Positions 9,777-18,756 of a stretch of DNA of 64,000 nt are shown here, piece by piece. The position numbers and the translations under genes were made by a program. The notes beneath the pieces were generated by a model, which was not told the origin of the DNA, made no database searches, and saw only the letters and a list, made by a program, of their open reading frames with translations. Within the stretch, counting starts at the first letter, position 1. Every line of letters starts with the position of its first letter. Origin of the DNA: Vibrio litoralis DSM 17657 (lineage in GTDB: Bacteria; Pseudomonadota; Gammaproteobacteria; Enterobacterales; Vibrionaceae); assembly GCF_000426765.1 (NCBI RefSeq), contig NZ_KE384567.1:186001-250000 (forward strand). The letters run 5' to 3'.

Positions 9777-9861
9777 GCGGACGTGGCGGAATTGGTAGAC
9801 GCACCAGATTTAGGTTCTGGCGCCGCAAGGTGTGAGAGTTCAAGTCTCTCCGTCCGCACCA
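9777..9861 (+). tRNA. tRNA-Leu (anticodon UAG), copy 2
   Basis: This is an 85-base class II tRNA like copies 1 and 3, but with a swapped acceptor pair: GCGGACG pairs with CGTCCGC where the others have GCGGTCG with CGACCGC. The change on both strands preserves pairing, so this copy should be functional. It is preceded by a short hairpin at 9752-9772. Confidence 0.97.
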
Positions 9862-9887
9862 TTATTAAGATGGGAAACCATCATTGT

Positions 9888-9962
9888 TGGGCTATCGCCA
9901 AGCGGTAAGGCACTGGCTTTTGATGCCAGCATTCCCTGGTTCGAATCCAGGTAGCCCAGCCA
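9888..9962 (+). tRNA. tRNA-Gln (anticodon UUG), copy 2
   Basis: It has the same 75 bases as copy 1 at 9491-9565, with encoded CCA and anticodon UUG. It lies 26 bases after tRNA-Leu copy 2, repeating the Leu-Gln unit. Confidence 0.97.
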
Positions 9963-10071
9963 TTTTTAAAATCAAATGTCGTTTACGATATTTGATTCTC
10001 GAAAGCAAGTTTAACCAATCAGCTTGTTTTTTTATCGAGAAAATGAGAGTACTACTCTCAAACACGAACAT

Positions 10072-10156
10072 GCGGTCGTGGCGGAATTGGTAGACGCACC
10101 AGATTTAGGTTCTGGCGCCGCAAGGTGTGAGAGTTCAAGTCTCTCCGACCGCACCA
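10072..10156 (+). tRNA. tRNA-Leu (anticodon UAG), copy 3
   Basis: It is an 85-base class II tRNA with the same acceptor stem (GCGGTCG/CGACCGC) and anticodon UAG as copy 1. It is preceded by hairpins at 9996-10041 and 10044-10060 that mirror the layout before copy 1. Last gene of the operon. Confidence 0.97.
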
Positions 10157-10162
10157 TCATTT

Positions 10163-10196
10163 AACAAAACCCACTTTATTGTGGGCTTTGTTGTTT
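10163..10196 (+). terminator. Rho-independent terminator of the tRNA operon
   Basis: The stem AACAAAACCCAC / GTGGGCTTTGTT (one mismatch) with loop TTTATT is followed by a T-rich tail, seven bases after the CCA of tRNA-Leu copy 3. Confidence 0.85.
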
Positions 10197-10320
10197 CTAG
10201 CCTTCATGATTTTATTTTTTCCATTCAGATCACCCTATCTCTGTAAATATTATTTTTCTTATCGGCTAAAACCCCGCAAAATGCTATTCGATATTTTCAA
10301 CGAGAGATGGCAGGAAAGTA

Positions 10321-11358
10321 ATGACAGATTTATCGCTTATCATTGGTGGTTATACCGATAAACATGAAGCTACAGGGCTGTACTTTGCACAAATAGATAC
10401 CACAACTGGGCATCTATCCCTCAAGCCATCATCGATAGCTTTACGTCACCCTTCTTATTTCGATGTTCATAATCAAACGCTGACTGTTATTTCTGAAGTG
10501 CTCGAAACTCAAAAGCCCACTATTCAGCAGTACAGCTTACAAAACAAACAAAGCGAACTAGCAACAGAATTCTCATTATCTGGTAGTGCACCTTGTTATG
10601 TTCAACATCATCTTCAGCATCACTTAGTCACCACCGCTCAATATGGTTCTGGTCATATTGATGTTTTTGCTACTGATATCAATCACCATATCACTCAGCA
10701 CTTACAAACGATCGATAGTCAATCTTTGTGCTCATCAGAAAATCAAGAATCACACGCTCATCAATCTCTGATTCTCAATGAGACAAAAACCTTAGTCACC
10801 GTTGATTTAGGTTGTGACTGTATCGGCTTTTTCCCATTTGATGCCACAGAACAAAAGTTCTCAATTGAGCAGCATTACTCCATCGAACTTCCCGATGAAA
10901 GCGGCCCGAGACATATGGTGTTTGATAAACAAGAACGTTTTGGACTAATCTTATGCGAGATCTCAGAACAGCTCATCACTCTATATAAGCCACAAGATAA
11001 ATGGCAAGTGCTTTCCAGCCGACCTGCTTTCCCTAATACTCAAAATGGACAAGCAGCAGGCGCAATAAAATTTTCGCCAGATGAACGCTTTGTTTATCTA
11101 ACAGGGCGAAGACAAAACCTGATCGCTTGCTTTGAGTTCAATAAGCAAACCGGGGAATCGAGTTATGTATTTTCGACTGATTGTGGTGGGGACTTTCCGC
11201 GAGACTTTGCTATTTCACCTTGTGGCCAGTGGCTAGTTATTGCCAATCAAAACAGCCATAACGTGGCAACCTACCGTAGAGATATTGCAACAGGGAAACT
11301 GGAAGATACGGGTTATAGGCAGAAGATGCCGTCACCTGTTTGTGTGAAGTTCAGCTGA
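10321..11358 (+). CDS. Lactonase family beta-propeller protein (6-phosphogluconolactonase-like)
   Basis: The 345-residue protein belongs to the seven-bladed propeller lactonase family (Pfam Lactonase), whose E. coli member YbhE is a 6-phosphogluconolactonase. Visible family features are the opening IIGGYTDKHEATGLYFAQID, HPSYFDVH, DLGCDCIGFF near residue 162, SGPRHMVFDKQERFGLILCE near 192-212, AIKFSPDERFVYLTGRRQN near 246-264 and the closing ISPCGQWLVIANQNSHNV. No signal peptide is visible. AGGAAAG precedes the ATG. It is monocistronic between the tRNA operon and ubiF. Substrate is uncertain, since this family also includes proteins of other or unknown specificity. Confidence 0.82.
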   Translation: MTDLSLIIGGYTDKHEATGLYFAQIDTTTGHLSLKPSSIALRHPSYFDVHNQTLTVISEVLETQKPTIQQYSLQNKQSELATEFSLSGSAPCYVQHHLQHHLVTTAQYGSGHIDVFATDINHHITQHLQTIDSQSLCSSENQESHAHQSLILNETKTLVTVDLGCDCIGFFPFDATEQKFSIEQHYSIELPDESGPRHMVFDKQERFGLILCEISEQLITLYKPQDKWQVLSSRPAFPNTQNGQAAGAIKFSPDERFVYLTGRRQNLIACFEFNKQTGESSYVFSTDCGGDFPRDFAISPCGQWLVIANQNSHNVATYRRDIATGKLEDTGYRQKMPSPVCVKFS

Positions 11359-11416
11359 GCCGAGACACGAGAATATATTATATGCAGCTTGAATAGAAAC
11401 AAGCTGCACGACGACT

Positions 11417-12598
11417 TTATAGACCTAGTGCATACTTAAGCACTTGCTTCTTAACTTCACCAGAATGCTCAGCTGCTTTTAAGGCGACATTTCTAAGTAG
11501 TTTTAGTGGTGGGATATCATTACTGAACGTCTTATAGAAAAAATCCATTCCGCTTTGCATCAATAGATTATCCGTACGCCTTTGCTTCTGATAATCCACA
11601 AAAGCCTGCTCAGAATAGAGCCCTTTATCCGCAATCGTATCCAGCAGAACTGCGACATCTTTAAATCCTAAGTTAACGCCCTGTCCTGCTAATGGATTAA
11701 TCGTATGCGCCGAATCCCCAACCAGTACACAACGGTTAGCAAAATACGATTGGGCATGACGACGAGTAAGAGGGAAAGATCCAGCTTGCAGAACCGTGAC
11801 ATCACCAAGCTCTTTAGGAAAATGTGTCAGCACTTCTTGGCGTAAAGCTTCCGGTGATAAGGATTGCAATTGTTTAATGCGCTTAGGACTGTCATACCAC
11901 ACCAATGAACCTTGCTGAACACCGTCACTCGTTGCAGCTAACGGCAAGAACGAGCGAGGGCCTGATGGAGTAAACCATTGCCATGTCACATCACGTTGAG
12001 AACCATCAGCTAAGTTTGGCAGCGCCACGTTAATCAGCATGCAACGTTGACGATAATCCCACGCGGTGATCCCGATATTCGCCTGTTGACGTACTTTCGA
12101 ATTGGCACCATCTGCCCCTACTACCCATAAAGCTTCTAAACATTCGCCTGAATCCAAATGAACCTTGGTAGACTCAGCCAGAAACTCGAGTCTATCTAAG
12201 CTATTTGGGCACATGACCGTTAAATTAGGATAAGCATCAAATTGTTCCCACAAACCTAGCTGTAATAAGCGATTTTCAACCATATAGCCGAGCTTATCGA
12301 GATTAATATCATGGGCATGAAATCGAGTACGGCACTCAGGGTGCTCCCAAGTTTCGAGACCTAAGTATGGCGTAACCCGTTTATCTACTACTGATTGCCA
12401 AGCACCGAGTTGGGTTAGAAGATCAACCGAGGCTTTTGAAATGGCAGATACTCGTAAATCCATCGGCTGTGACGCTTCAAATGGCAATGGAGATTTGCCT
12501 TCGATTAAAGCTACTGTCTTTTTTTGCTTAGCAAGCCCGACCGCAAGAGCCGCCCCTACCATGCCACCACCAATGATCACCACATCAAACTTAGACAT
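11417..12598 (-). CDS. ubiF: FAD-dependent ubiquinone-biosynthesis hydroxylase UbiF
   Basis: The protein is a UbiH/UbiF/VisC-family flavin monooxygenase. The N-terminal dinucleotide fold is DVVIIGGGMVGAALAVGLA, WVVGADGANSKVRQ is the second FAD motif, and CVLVGDSAHTINPLAGQGVN binds the FAD ribityl chain. It ends QVLKYALGL, like E. coli UbiF, which introduces the last ring hydroxyl (C6 in E. coli numbering) of ubiquinone. The start at 12598 is chosen because GAGG sits seven bases upstream; a TTG at 12610 would overlap that site. It is divergent from miaB, the same pairing as in E. coli, which favours UbiF over paralogues. Confidence 0.92.
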   Translation of the reverse strand: MSKFDVVIIGGGMVGAALAVGLAKQKKTVALIEGKSPLPFEASQPMDLRVSAISKASVDLLTQLGAWQSVVDKRVTPYLGLETWEHPECRTRFHAHDINLDKLGYMVENRLLQLGLWEQFDAYPNLTVMCPNSLDRLEFLAESTKVHLDSGECLEALWVVGADGANSKVRQQANIGITAWDYRQRCMLINVALPNLADGSQRDVTWQWFTPSGPRSFLPLAATSDGVQQGSLVWYDSPKRIKQLQSLSPEALRQEVLTHFPKELGDVTVLQAGSFPLTRRHAQSYFANRCVLVGDSAHTINPLAGQGVNLGFKDVAVLLDTIADKGLYSEQAFVDYQKQRRTDNLLMQSGMDFFYKTFSNDIPPLKLLRNVALKAAEHSGEVKKQVLKYALGL

Positions 12599-12713
12599 AA
12601 CAAACCTCAAAAAAATATCTTATGAGCATTCTACTCTACCCTGCAAATTTTTCAGCCATGTGCCTCAAATTATTCAGTTTTCAGCAAGAACATCTCCTTA
12701 CTAAAAATATGTC

Positions 12714-12719
12714 TATAAT
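12714..12719 (+). promoter_or_regulatory. Candidate -10 element upstream of miaB
   Basis: A perfect TATAAT lies in the 282-base ubiF-miaB divergent gap, 162 bases before the miaB ATG. No good -35 box lies at 16-18 bases upstream, so the assignment is tentative. Confidence 0.4.
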
Positions 12720-12880
12720 TCAATCAAGGCTTTGTACACTCTAAGATCTAGTCAGGTTGGATTTAAACCAGTACAATACGCGGCTTGCTAGATTTAAGCC
12801 TGATCTTTGAACAGCACTCAACTAGCATAACGATGAGCAAAAGCTCAACCCAACACTGATTTAATACGAGCGAATGTGAA

Positions 12881-14305
12881 ATGAGTAAGAAACTGCTAAT
12901 TAAAACTTGGGGCTGTCAGATGAACGAATACGATTCATCGAAAATGGCCGACCTACTTAATGCCGCAAATGGATATGAGCTAACTGAAGATCCAGCGGAA
13001 GCAGATGTATTATTACTCAATACATGTTCGATTCGTGAGAAAGCACAAGAGAAAGTTTTCCACCAGCTGGGTCGTTGGAAAACCTTAAAAGACAAAAAAG
13101 AAGGTGTGGTTATTGGCGTGGGTGGCTGTGTAGCGACTCAAGAAGGTGACCATATCCGTCAACGTGCGCCATTTGTTGATGTTATCTTTGGACCACAAAC
13201 CCTTCACCGTCTACCTGAGATGATCAAACAATCGCAAGCCAACACTGGCCCTGTGATGGATATTTCATTCCCAGAGATCGAAAAATTCGATAGTTTACCT
13301 GAGCCTCGTGCTGACGGTGCAACTGCATTCGTTTCTATTATGGAAGGCTGCTCGAAGTACTGTACTTACTGTGTGGTACCTTATACTCGTGGTGAAGAAG
13401 TTAGCCGTCCAATGGACGATGTATTATTTGAAATCGCTCAACTTGCCGAGCAAGGCGTGCGCGAAGTTAACCTACTAGGTCAAAACGTTAATGCGTACCG
13501 TGGCCCGATGCACGATGGCGATATCTGTACTTTTGCTGAATTGTTACGTTTAGTGGCATCTATCGATGGTATCGACCGTATTCGCTTTACCACCAGCCAC
13601 CCATTAGAGTTTGGTGATGACATCATTGCGGTATATGAAGATACGCCAGAGCTAGTGAGCTTCTTACACCTACCGGTACAAAGTGGTTCAGATCGCATTC
13701 TTACCATGATGAAGCGCCCACACACTGGCCTTGAGTATAAATCGATTATTCGCAAACTACGTAAAGCACGTCCTGATATTCAAATCAGCTCTGACTTTAT
13801 CGTTGGCTTCCCAGGTGAGTCGAAGAAAGACTTTGAAGATACAATGAAGCTTATCAAAGATGTTGATTTTGACATGAGCTTTAGCTTTATTTTCTCTCCT
13901 CGTCCAGGTACGCCTGCGGCAGACTATCCATGCGATGTGCCTGAGTCAGAGAAGAAAGAAAGATTGTATGAGCTTCAACAACAAATTAATGCACAAGCTA
14001 TGCGATACTCTCGCTTAATGCTTGATACTGAGCAGCGCATTCTTGTTGAAGGTCCATCGAAGAGAAACTTGATGGAATTACGTGGCCGTACAGAGAACAA
14101 CCGAGTCGTTAACTTTGAAGGTTCAGCAGACTTAATTGGTCAATTTGTTGATGTTCATATTACTGAAGTTCACCCTAACTCACTTCGTGGTACTTTAATT
14201 CGTACTGAAGCGGAAATGGGCTTACGTTCTGCAGTATCTCCGGCTGAAATGATGAAAAAAACACGCAAAGAAGATGAATTAGGGGTTGTTACTTTCACGC
14301 CCTAA
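12881..14305 (+). CDS. miaB: tRNA-2-methylthio-N6-dimethylallyladenosine synthase MiaB
   Basis: MiaB is a radical-SAM methylthiotransferase that converts i6A37 to ms2i6A37 in tRNAs reading UNN codons. In 474 residues it has the N-terminal cluster cysteines at 12, 49 and 83, the radical-SAM motif CSKYCTYC with cysteines 157, 161 and 164, and a C-terminal TRAM domain. Seven-base spacing between the last two N-terminal segments fits the family. It leads the miaB-phoH-ybeY-corC-lnt run. Confidence 0.98.
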   Translation: MSKKLLIKTWGCQMNEYDSSKMADLLNAANGYELTEDPAEADVLLLNTCSIREKAQEKVFHQLGRWKTLKDKKEGVVIGVGGCVATQEGDHIRQRAPFVDVIFGPQTLHRLPEMIKQSQANTGPVMDISFPEIEKFDSLPEPRADGATAFVSIMEGCSKYCTYCVVPYTRGEEVSRPMDDVLFEIAQLAEQGVREVNLLGQNVNAYRGPMHDGDICTFAELLRLVASIDGIDRIRFTTSHPLEFGDDIIAVYEDTPELVSFLHLPVQSGSDRILTMMKRPHTGLEYKSIIRKLRKARPDIQISSDFIVGFPGESKKDFEDTMKLIKDVDFDMSFSFIFSPRPGTPAADYPCDVPESEKKERLYELQQQINAQAMRYSRLMLDTEQRILVEGPSKRNLMELRGRTENNRVVNFEGSADLIGQFVDVHITEVHPNSLRGTLIRTEAEMGLRSAVSPAEMMKKTRKEDELGVVTFTP

Positions 14306-14390
14306 CACCATCTTAGTATTAAGATAAGTTCAATAAAGCGGTTCGAATGGCTGATATCAAAAGCACGAACCGCTTATAGCGAGGGAAAAC

Positions 14391-15494
14391 GTGAGCAATA
14401 AAATCGTAACGCTTGAAGTAAATCTAGAACCTTCCGATAACCACAGACTTTCGAGCCTTTGTGGCCCTTTTGATGACAATATCAAACACCTTGAACGTCG
14501 CTTAGGCGTTGAGATTAACCACCGCAGTAACTTCTTCACTATTACTGGCAAGCCTCATACTGCCGCAGCTGCGTTAGATATTATCAAAGATTTGTATGTC
14601 GATACGGCCCCTGTACGTGGCACGATCCCTGATTTAGACCCCGAGCAAATTCACCTCGCGGTAAAAGAATCTGGCATTCTTGAGCAACACCAAGAACAGC
14701 CGATGGAATACGGCAAAGAAGTCTTCATCAAAACCAAAAAAGGTGTGATTAAGCCTCGTACGCCAAATCAAGGTCAATACCTAGTCAACATGGTGACCCA
14801 TGACATTAGTTTTGGTATTGGGCCTGCTGGTACAGGTAAAACCTACCTTGCGGTTGCCGCAGCGGTTGATGCATTAGAGCGCCAAGAAATCCGTCGTATT
14901 CTATTAACTCGCCCTGCGGTTGAAGCAGGTGAAAAACTCGGTTTCTTGCCGGGTGATTTAAGCCAGAAAGTCGACCCTTATTTGCGTCCACTTTATGATG
15001 CCTTATTTGAAATGCTGGGCTTTGAGCGCGTTGAAAAGTTAATTGAACGTAATGTCATTGAAGTGGCACCGCTTGCTTATATGCGTGGCCGTACTTTGAA
15101 CGATGCCTTTATCATTCTTGATGAGAGCCAAAATACTACGGTAGAACAAATGAAAATGTTCTTAACCCGTATCGGCTTTAACTCACGTGCAGTGATCACT
15201 GGCGACGTTACCCAAATCGATTTACCTCGTGGGGCTCGTTCAGGCTTGCGACATGCGATTGAAGTACTGTCAGAAGTAGAAGACATCAGCTTTAATTTCT
15301 TCCTAGCCGATGACGTCGTGCGTCATCCTGTGGTTGCTCGTATTGTTAATGCCTACGAGAAATGGGAAGCGCAAGATCAAAAAGAAAAGAAAGCGATAGA
15401 AAAGCGTCGCCGAGAAGAAAGAGAACAACGTGAAGCTCAAGCAGCCGCGTTATTTACTGCTGCTAATCCTCAGCAAGAGCAAGATGCGGAATAA
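14391..15494 (+). CDS. ybeZ: PhoH-family ATPase (YbeZ)
   Basis: The protein is a P-loop ATPase of the PhoH family that works with YbeY in rRNA processing or quality control. In 367 residues there is an N-terminal KH-like region, the Walker A GPAGTGKT at 144-151 and the Walker [12 protein letters not shown] near 239-249. The C-terminal tail is very charged (Lys, Arg, Glu, then Gln and Ala). It begins with GTG preceded by GAGGG. It ends nine bases before ybeY, the standard coupling. Confidence 0.95.
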   Translation: MSNKIVTLEVNLEPSDNHRLSSLCGPFDDNIKHLERRLGVEINHRSNFFTITGKPHTAAAALDIIKDLYVDTAPVRGTIPDLDPEQIHLAVKESGILEQHQEQPMEYGKEVFIKTKKGVIKPRTPNQGQYLVNMVTHDISFGIGPAGTGKTYLAVAAAVDALERQEIRRILLTRPAVEAGEKLGFLPGDLSQKVDPYLRPLYDALFEMLGFERVEKLIERNVIEVAPLAYMRGRTLNDAFIILDESQNTTVEQMKMFLTRIGFNSRAVITGDVTQIDLPRGARSGLRHAIEVLSEVEDISFNFFLADDVVRHPVVARIVNAYEKWEAQDQKEKKAIEKRRREEREQREAQAAALFTAANPQQEQDAE

Positions 15495-15502
15495 TACAAA
15501 CT

Positions 15503-15967
15503 ATGTCTATTGAACTCGATCTTCAAATTGCAGTCGAAGAAACAACAGGGCTTCCTACAGAGGCCCAGTTACAACAATGGTTGGAATCGGCAATTACCTT
15601 ATTTCAACCTCAAGCAGAAGTGACTATTCGCATTGTTGAAAATGAAGAAAGCCAACAATTAAATCGTGATTACCGAGGCAAAGATAAGCCAACTAACGTG
15701 CTATCATTCCCTTTTGAAGCGCCTCCAGGTATCGAAATCGACTTACTTGGCGATCTAATCATTTGTAAGCAAGTGGTTGAAGCGGAAGCAAAAGAGCAAA
15801 GTAAACCGCTGTCAGCGCATTGGGCGCATATGGTTGTACACGGTAGTCTTCATCTGCTAGGTTATGACCATATTGAAGATGAAGAAGCTGAAGAAATGGA
15901 AAGCATTGAAACCGAAATCATGCAAAAGCTCGGATTTGATGACCCGTACATTTCTGAAAAAGCATAG
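15503..15967 (+). CDS. ybeY: Endoribonuclease YbeY (rRNA maturation factor)
   Basis: YbeY is a zinc-dependent single-strand endoribonuclease needed for 16S rRNA 3' maturation and late 70S quality control. The 154-residue protein carries the metal motif [11 protein letters not shown] with histidines 113, 117 and 123, and NVLSFPFE near 65-72. It follows ybeZ after nine bases, and corC follows. Confidence 0.97.
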   Translation: MSIELDLQIAVEETTGLPTEAQLQQWLESAITLFQPQAEVTIRIVENEESQQLNRDYRGKDKPTNVLSFPFEAPPGIEIDLLGDLIICKQVVEAEAKEQSKPLSAHWAHMVVHGSLHLLGYDHIEDEEAEEMESIETEIMQKLGFDDPYISEKA

Positions 15968-16006
15968 CAGAACCGTTACTTATTTTGATTGATATAATTT
16001 AATAAT

Positions 16007-16133
16007 TATACCCAAAGTAATTGGAGTTGCAGTGAGGCGACAAGTGAATGAGGCCCCATGAGTTTAGCTTGTCTAAATGATTGGGGTGGATGAGCGCCGT
16101 CAACAAAGCTGCTACTTCAAGTACGAAGGGTAT
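16007..16133 (+). repeat. TACCC-ended repeat, family B, copy 1
   Basis: About 127 bases begin TACCCAAAGTAATTGGAGTT and end ACTTCAAGTACGAAGGGTAT, so the ends are rough inverted repeats of each other. The interior includes CAGTGAGGCGACAAGTGAATG and GGATGAGCGCCGTCAACAAA. Clear relatives lie at 27060-27203 and, shortened, at 45079-45156. It sits 43 bases upstream of the corC start in the same orientation as the other copies relative to their downstream genes. Confidence 0.85.
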
Positions 16134-16175
16134 CGCGAGCTATCCGCTTTTGATAGCGTTAACGAAAGAGTAGAC

Positions 16176-17081
16176 ATGAACGACAGTACCTCGCCTTCAC
16201 ATAATGAAGGCAATAATGATAAATCTGAAGGTCCCAGTAGAAAATCCTTCTTCGAACGCCTAGCTCATCTATTTCAAGGTGATCCTAAAGATCGCCAAGA
16301 GCTCGTCGAAGTATTTCGTGATTCAGAAGAGAACGATCTGATCGATCCTGACACACGAGATATGCTTGAAGGAGTGATGGAAATATCGGAAATGCGAGTG
16401 CGCGACATTATGATCCCACGCTCGCAAATGGTCACTATTAGCCGTGACTATGACCTAGATTCTTTAGCGACCTTAATCATTGATGCGACTCACTCGCGCT
16501 ACCCTGTGATTAATGAAGATAAAGACCATATCGAAGGTATTTTACTTGCCAAGGACTTATTACGTTACTTGGTGTCAGACAGTACTGAATTCATATTAAA
16601 TGAAGTGGTACGTCCTGCGGTTGTTGTTCCGGAAAGTAAGCGTGTTGATCGCCTACTAAAAGAGTTCCGCGAAGAGCGTTACCACATGGCTATTGTGGTA
16701 GATGAGTTTGGTGGGGTTTCTGGCCTTATCACCATCGAAGATATTCTTGAAGAAATCGTGGGTGAAATCGAAGATGAATTCGATGATGAAGAAGCCGCCG
16801 ATATACGCCAACTGAGCAAGCACACCTTCTCAGTTCGTGCATTGACCGATATTGATGATTTCAACGATGCCTTTAACACTAATTTCAGTGATGAAGAAGT
16901 CGATACTATTGGTGGACTGGTTACTCTAACCTTTGGTCACCTACCAGAGCGTGGTGAAGTGGTTGAACTGGATGGCTACAACTTTAAAGTGACGGCAGCA
17001 GACAACCGTAAAGTGATTCAACTACAAGTCACGATTCCAACCAACTCAGAAACCAATATCGTACCTGAAAGTAACGATTAG
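16176..17081 (+). CDS. corC: CorC/HlyC-family CBS-domain transport protein
   Basis: CorC is linked to magnesium and cobalt efflux in Salmonella. The 301-residue protein has two CBS domains ([20 protein letters not shown] onward, then the [20 protein letters not shown] region) followed by a CorC_HlyC domain ([20 protein letters not shown]). I place the start at the ATG at 16176 because the protein then matches E. coli CorC from its N-terminus. Reading further upstream would translate repeat family B at 16007-16133. It sits before lnt as in E. coli. Confidence 0.95.
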   Translation: MNDSTSPSHNEGNNDKSEGPSRKSFFERLAHLFQGDPKDRQELVEVFRDSEENDLIDPDTRDMLEGVMEISEMRVRDIMIPRSQMVTISRDYDLDSLATLIIDATHSRYPVINEDKDHIEGILLAKDLLRYLVSDSTEFILNEVVRPAVVVPESKRVDRLLKEFREERYHMAIVVDEFGGVSGLITIEDILEEIVGEIEDEFDDEEAADIRQLSKHTFSVRALTDIDDFNDAFNTNFSDEEVDTIGGLVTLTFGHLPERGEVVELDGYNFKVTAADNRKVIQLQVTIPTNSETNIVPESND

Positions 17082-17119
17082 CAGCGAAGCTTCTCTAACC
17101 TAAAAAGCAATCTGAACCT

Positions 17120-18640
17120 ATGAAAACAATTTGGATTCAGCGCATTGGGCGGCCTTTATTGGCCGCTTTTATTGGCGCGACAACTACCCTTGCGTTTGCG
17201 CCATTTTCTTATTGGCCAATTGCGATTTTTAGCCCTTTCATTCTACTGCTACTCCTTGATAAACAGTCCACTAAGTTTGGTTTTTGGATTGCTTTTGCTT
17301 GGGGCTTAGGCCAATTTGGCACAGGTATCAATTGGGTACATGTCAGTATAGATACCTTTGGTGGTATGCCTAAGATTGCCAGCGTAACTCTAATGAGTTT
17401 GTTGGTGGCTTACTTAGCGCTCTACCCAGCTCTATTTGGTGCCCTGCTCAACCGTTTCTTCCCGAAAACGACGACCCAGCGTTTAGTGATTGCCGCACCG
17501 ATCATTTGGCTCATCACCGATTGGTTACGTGGTTGGGTAATGACTGGTTTTCCGTGGCTATGGTTAGGATACAGCCAAATAGATAGCCCGTTAAATGCGT
17601 ATGCACCGGTCTCTGGTGTTGAAGCGATCACCCTCATGCTATGGCTTATTGCCGGTAGTTTAGCGCTAGTCGCCATAACAAGAAAATGGGCTTACTTGGC
17701 AATACCTACAGCTGTTTTCTTGGTCGCTTTTGCTTTAAACCAAGTTTCATGGGTAAAACCTGACCCTTCAACCAAAACCTCATTTGCACTTATCCAAGGC
17801 AATATCGATCAAAAAATGAAGTGGGTGCCTAGTCACCGCTGGCCTACCTTAATGAAATACACCGATATCAGCCGTGACAATTGGGGCACCGATATTATTA
17901 TTTGGCCTGAAGCGGCAATTCCTGCGTTAGAATCTGATTTACCAGCATTTCTACATAATTTAGATACCGCGGCAAAAGCCAATAACAGCGCTTTAATTAC
18001 TGGCGTGTTATCGCAAGATGATATGGGGCGTTTTTATAATAACGTTCTAACGCTTGGTCAAAATGGATTAGGCCCGTACGATTACGATACGGCTAAACGC
18101 TATAGCAAGCATCATTTATTACCTTTTGGTGAGTTTGTACCATTTGGAGACTTGCTGCGCCCTATTGCGCCTTTCTTTAACTTACCAATGTCCTCATTTG
18201 AACGAGGTAATTTCATCCAGCCTAACCTCATCGCCAACGGCCGCCACCTTGTCGCCGCTTTATGTTATGAGATCATATTCAGCGAACAAGTACGACAAAA
18301 TGTTACGCCTGATACCGATTTCATCTTAACGCTTTCTAATGATGCTTGGTTTGGTAATTCAATTGGTCCACTACAACATATGGAAATTGCTCGTATGCGC
18401 GCCCTAGAGCTTGGTAAACCGCTTATTCGTGCCACCAACAACGGCGTAACGGCTGTAACAGATTACAAAGGTCGCATTACTAAACAAGTACCACAGTTCC
18501 AAACGGAAGTATTAAAGGCTGAAGTGACGTCAACATCAGGCAATACACCTTATAGAACCTTAGGCTCTTGGCTGTTGTACCTATGGTGTGCCTCGGGATT
18601 ATTTGGTGTCTGGTTTCAACAGAAAAAAGCGAAGAAATAG
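17120..18640 (+). CDS. lnt: Apolipoprotein N-acyltransferase
   Basis: Lnt transfers an acyl chain from phospholipid to the N-terminal diacylglyceryl-cysteine of lipoproteins, the last maturation step in the inner membrane. In 506 residues there are about seven to eight membrane spans (most before residue 210, one near the C-terminus) and a periplasmic nitrilase domain. The catalytic triad is visible as E264 in IWPEAAIP, K330 in [15 protein letters not shown] and C382 in LCYEIIF. It ends the miaB-lnt run at a terminator. Confidence 0.98.
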   Translation: MKTIWIQRIGRPLLAAFIGATTTLAFAPFSYWPIAIFSPFILLLLLDKQSTKFGFWIAFAWGLGQFGTGINWVHVSIDTFGGMPKIASVTLMSLLVAYLALYPALFGALLNRFFPKTTTQRLVIAAPIIWLITDWLRGWVMTGFPWLWLGYSQIDSPLNAYAPVSGVEAITLMLWLIAGSLALVAITRKWAYLAIPTAVFLVAFALNQVSWVKPDPSTKTSFALIQGNIDQKMKWVPSHRWPTLMKYTDISRDNWGTDIIIWPEAAIPALESDLPAFLHNLDTAAKANNSALITGVLSQDDMGRFYNNVLTLGQNGLGPYDYDTAKRYSKHHLLPFGEFVPFGDLLRPIAPFFNLPMSSFERGNFIQPNLIANGRHLVAALCYEIIFSEQVRQNVTPDTDFILTLSNDAWFGNSIGPLQHMEIARMRALELGKPLIRATNNGVTAVTDYKGRITKQVPQFQTEVLKAEVTSTSGNTPYRTLGSWLLYLWCASGLFGVWFQQKKAKK

Positions 18641-18700
18641 CCTCAACTATGAATAGCTAGAATACTTCTAACTTCTAAAGATTAGGCTCCTTAAAAACAC

Positions 18701-18736
18701 TAAAGCCGCTTAAGTGATTACACTTGAGCGGCTTTA
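18701..18736. terminator. Bidirectional hairpin between lnt and the convergent phosphoglycerol transferase gene
   Basis: The stem TAAAGCCGCTTAAGTG / CACTTGAGCGGCTTTA, with a four-base loop and one mismatched pair, lies between two convergent genes. The flanking T run is better on the minus strand (GTGTTTTT) than on the plus strand. Confidence 0.85.
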
Positions 18737-18756
18737 TAATTCCAATGATTGTTACC

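Noticed and set aside
10179..10361. A short plus-strand frame before the lactonase
   Set aside because: It overlaps the tRNA terminator and the lactonase start in another frame, has no ribosome site and no recognisable features.
16077..16175. A 33-codon N-terminal extension of corC
   Set aside because: The extension is translated repeat family B sequence, lacks a ribosome site, and is absent from CorC proteins.
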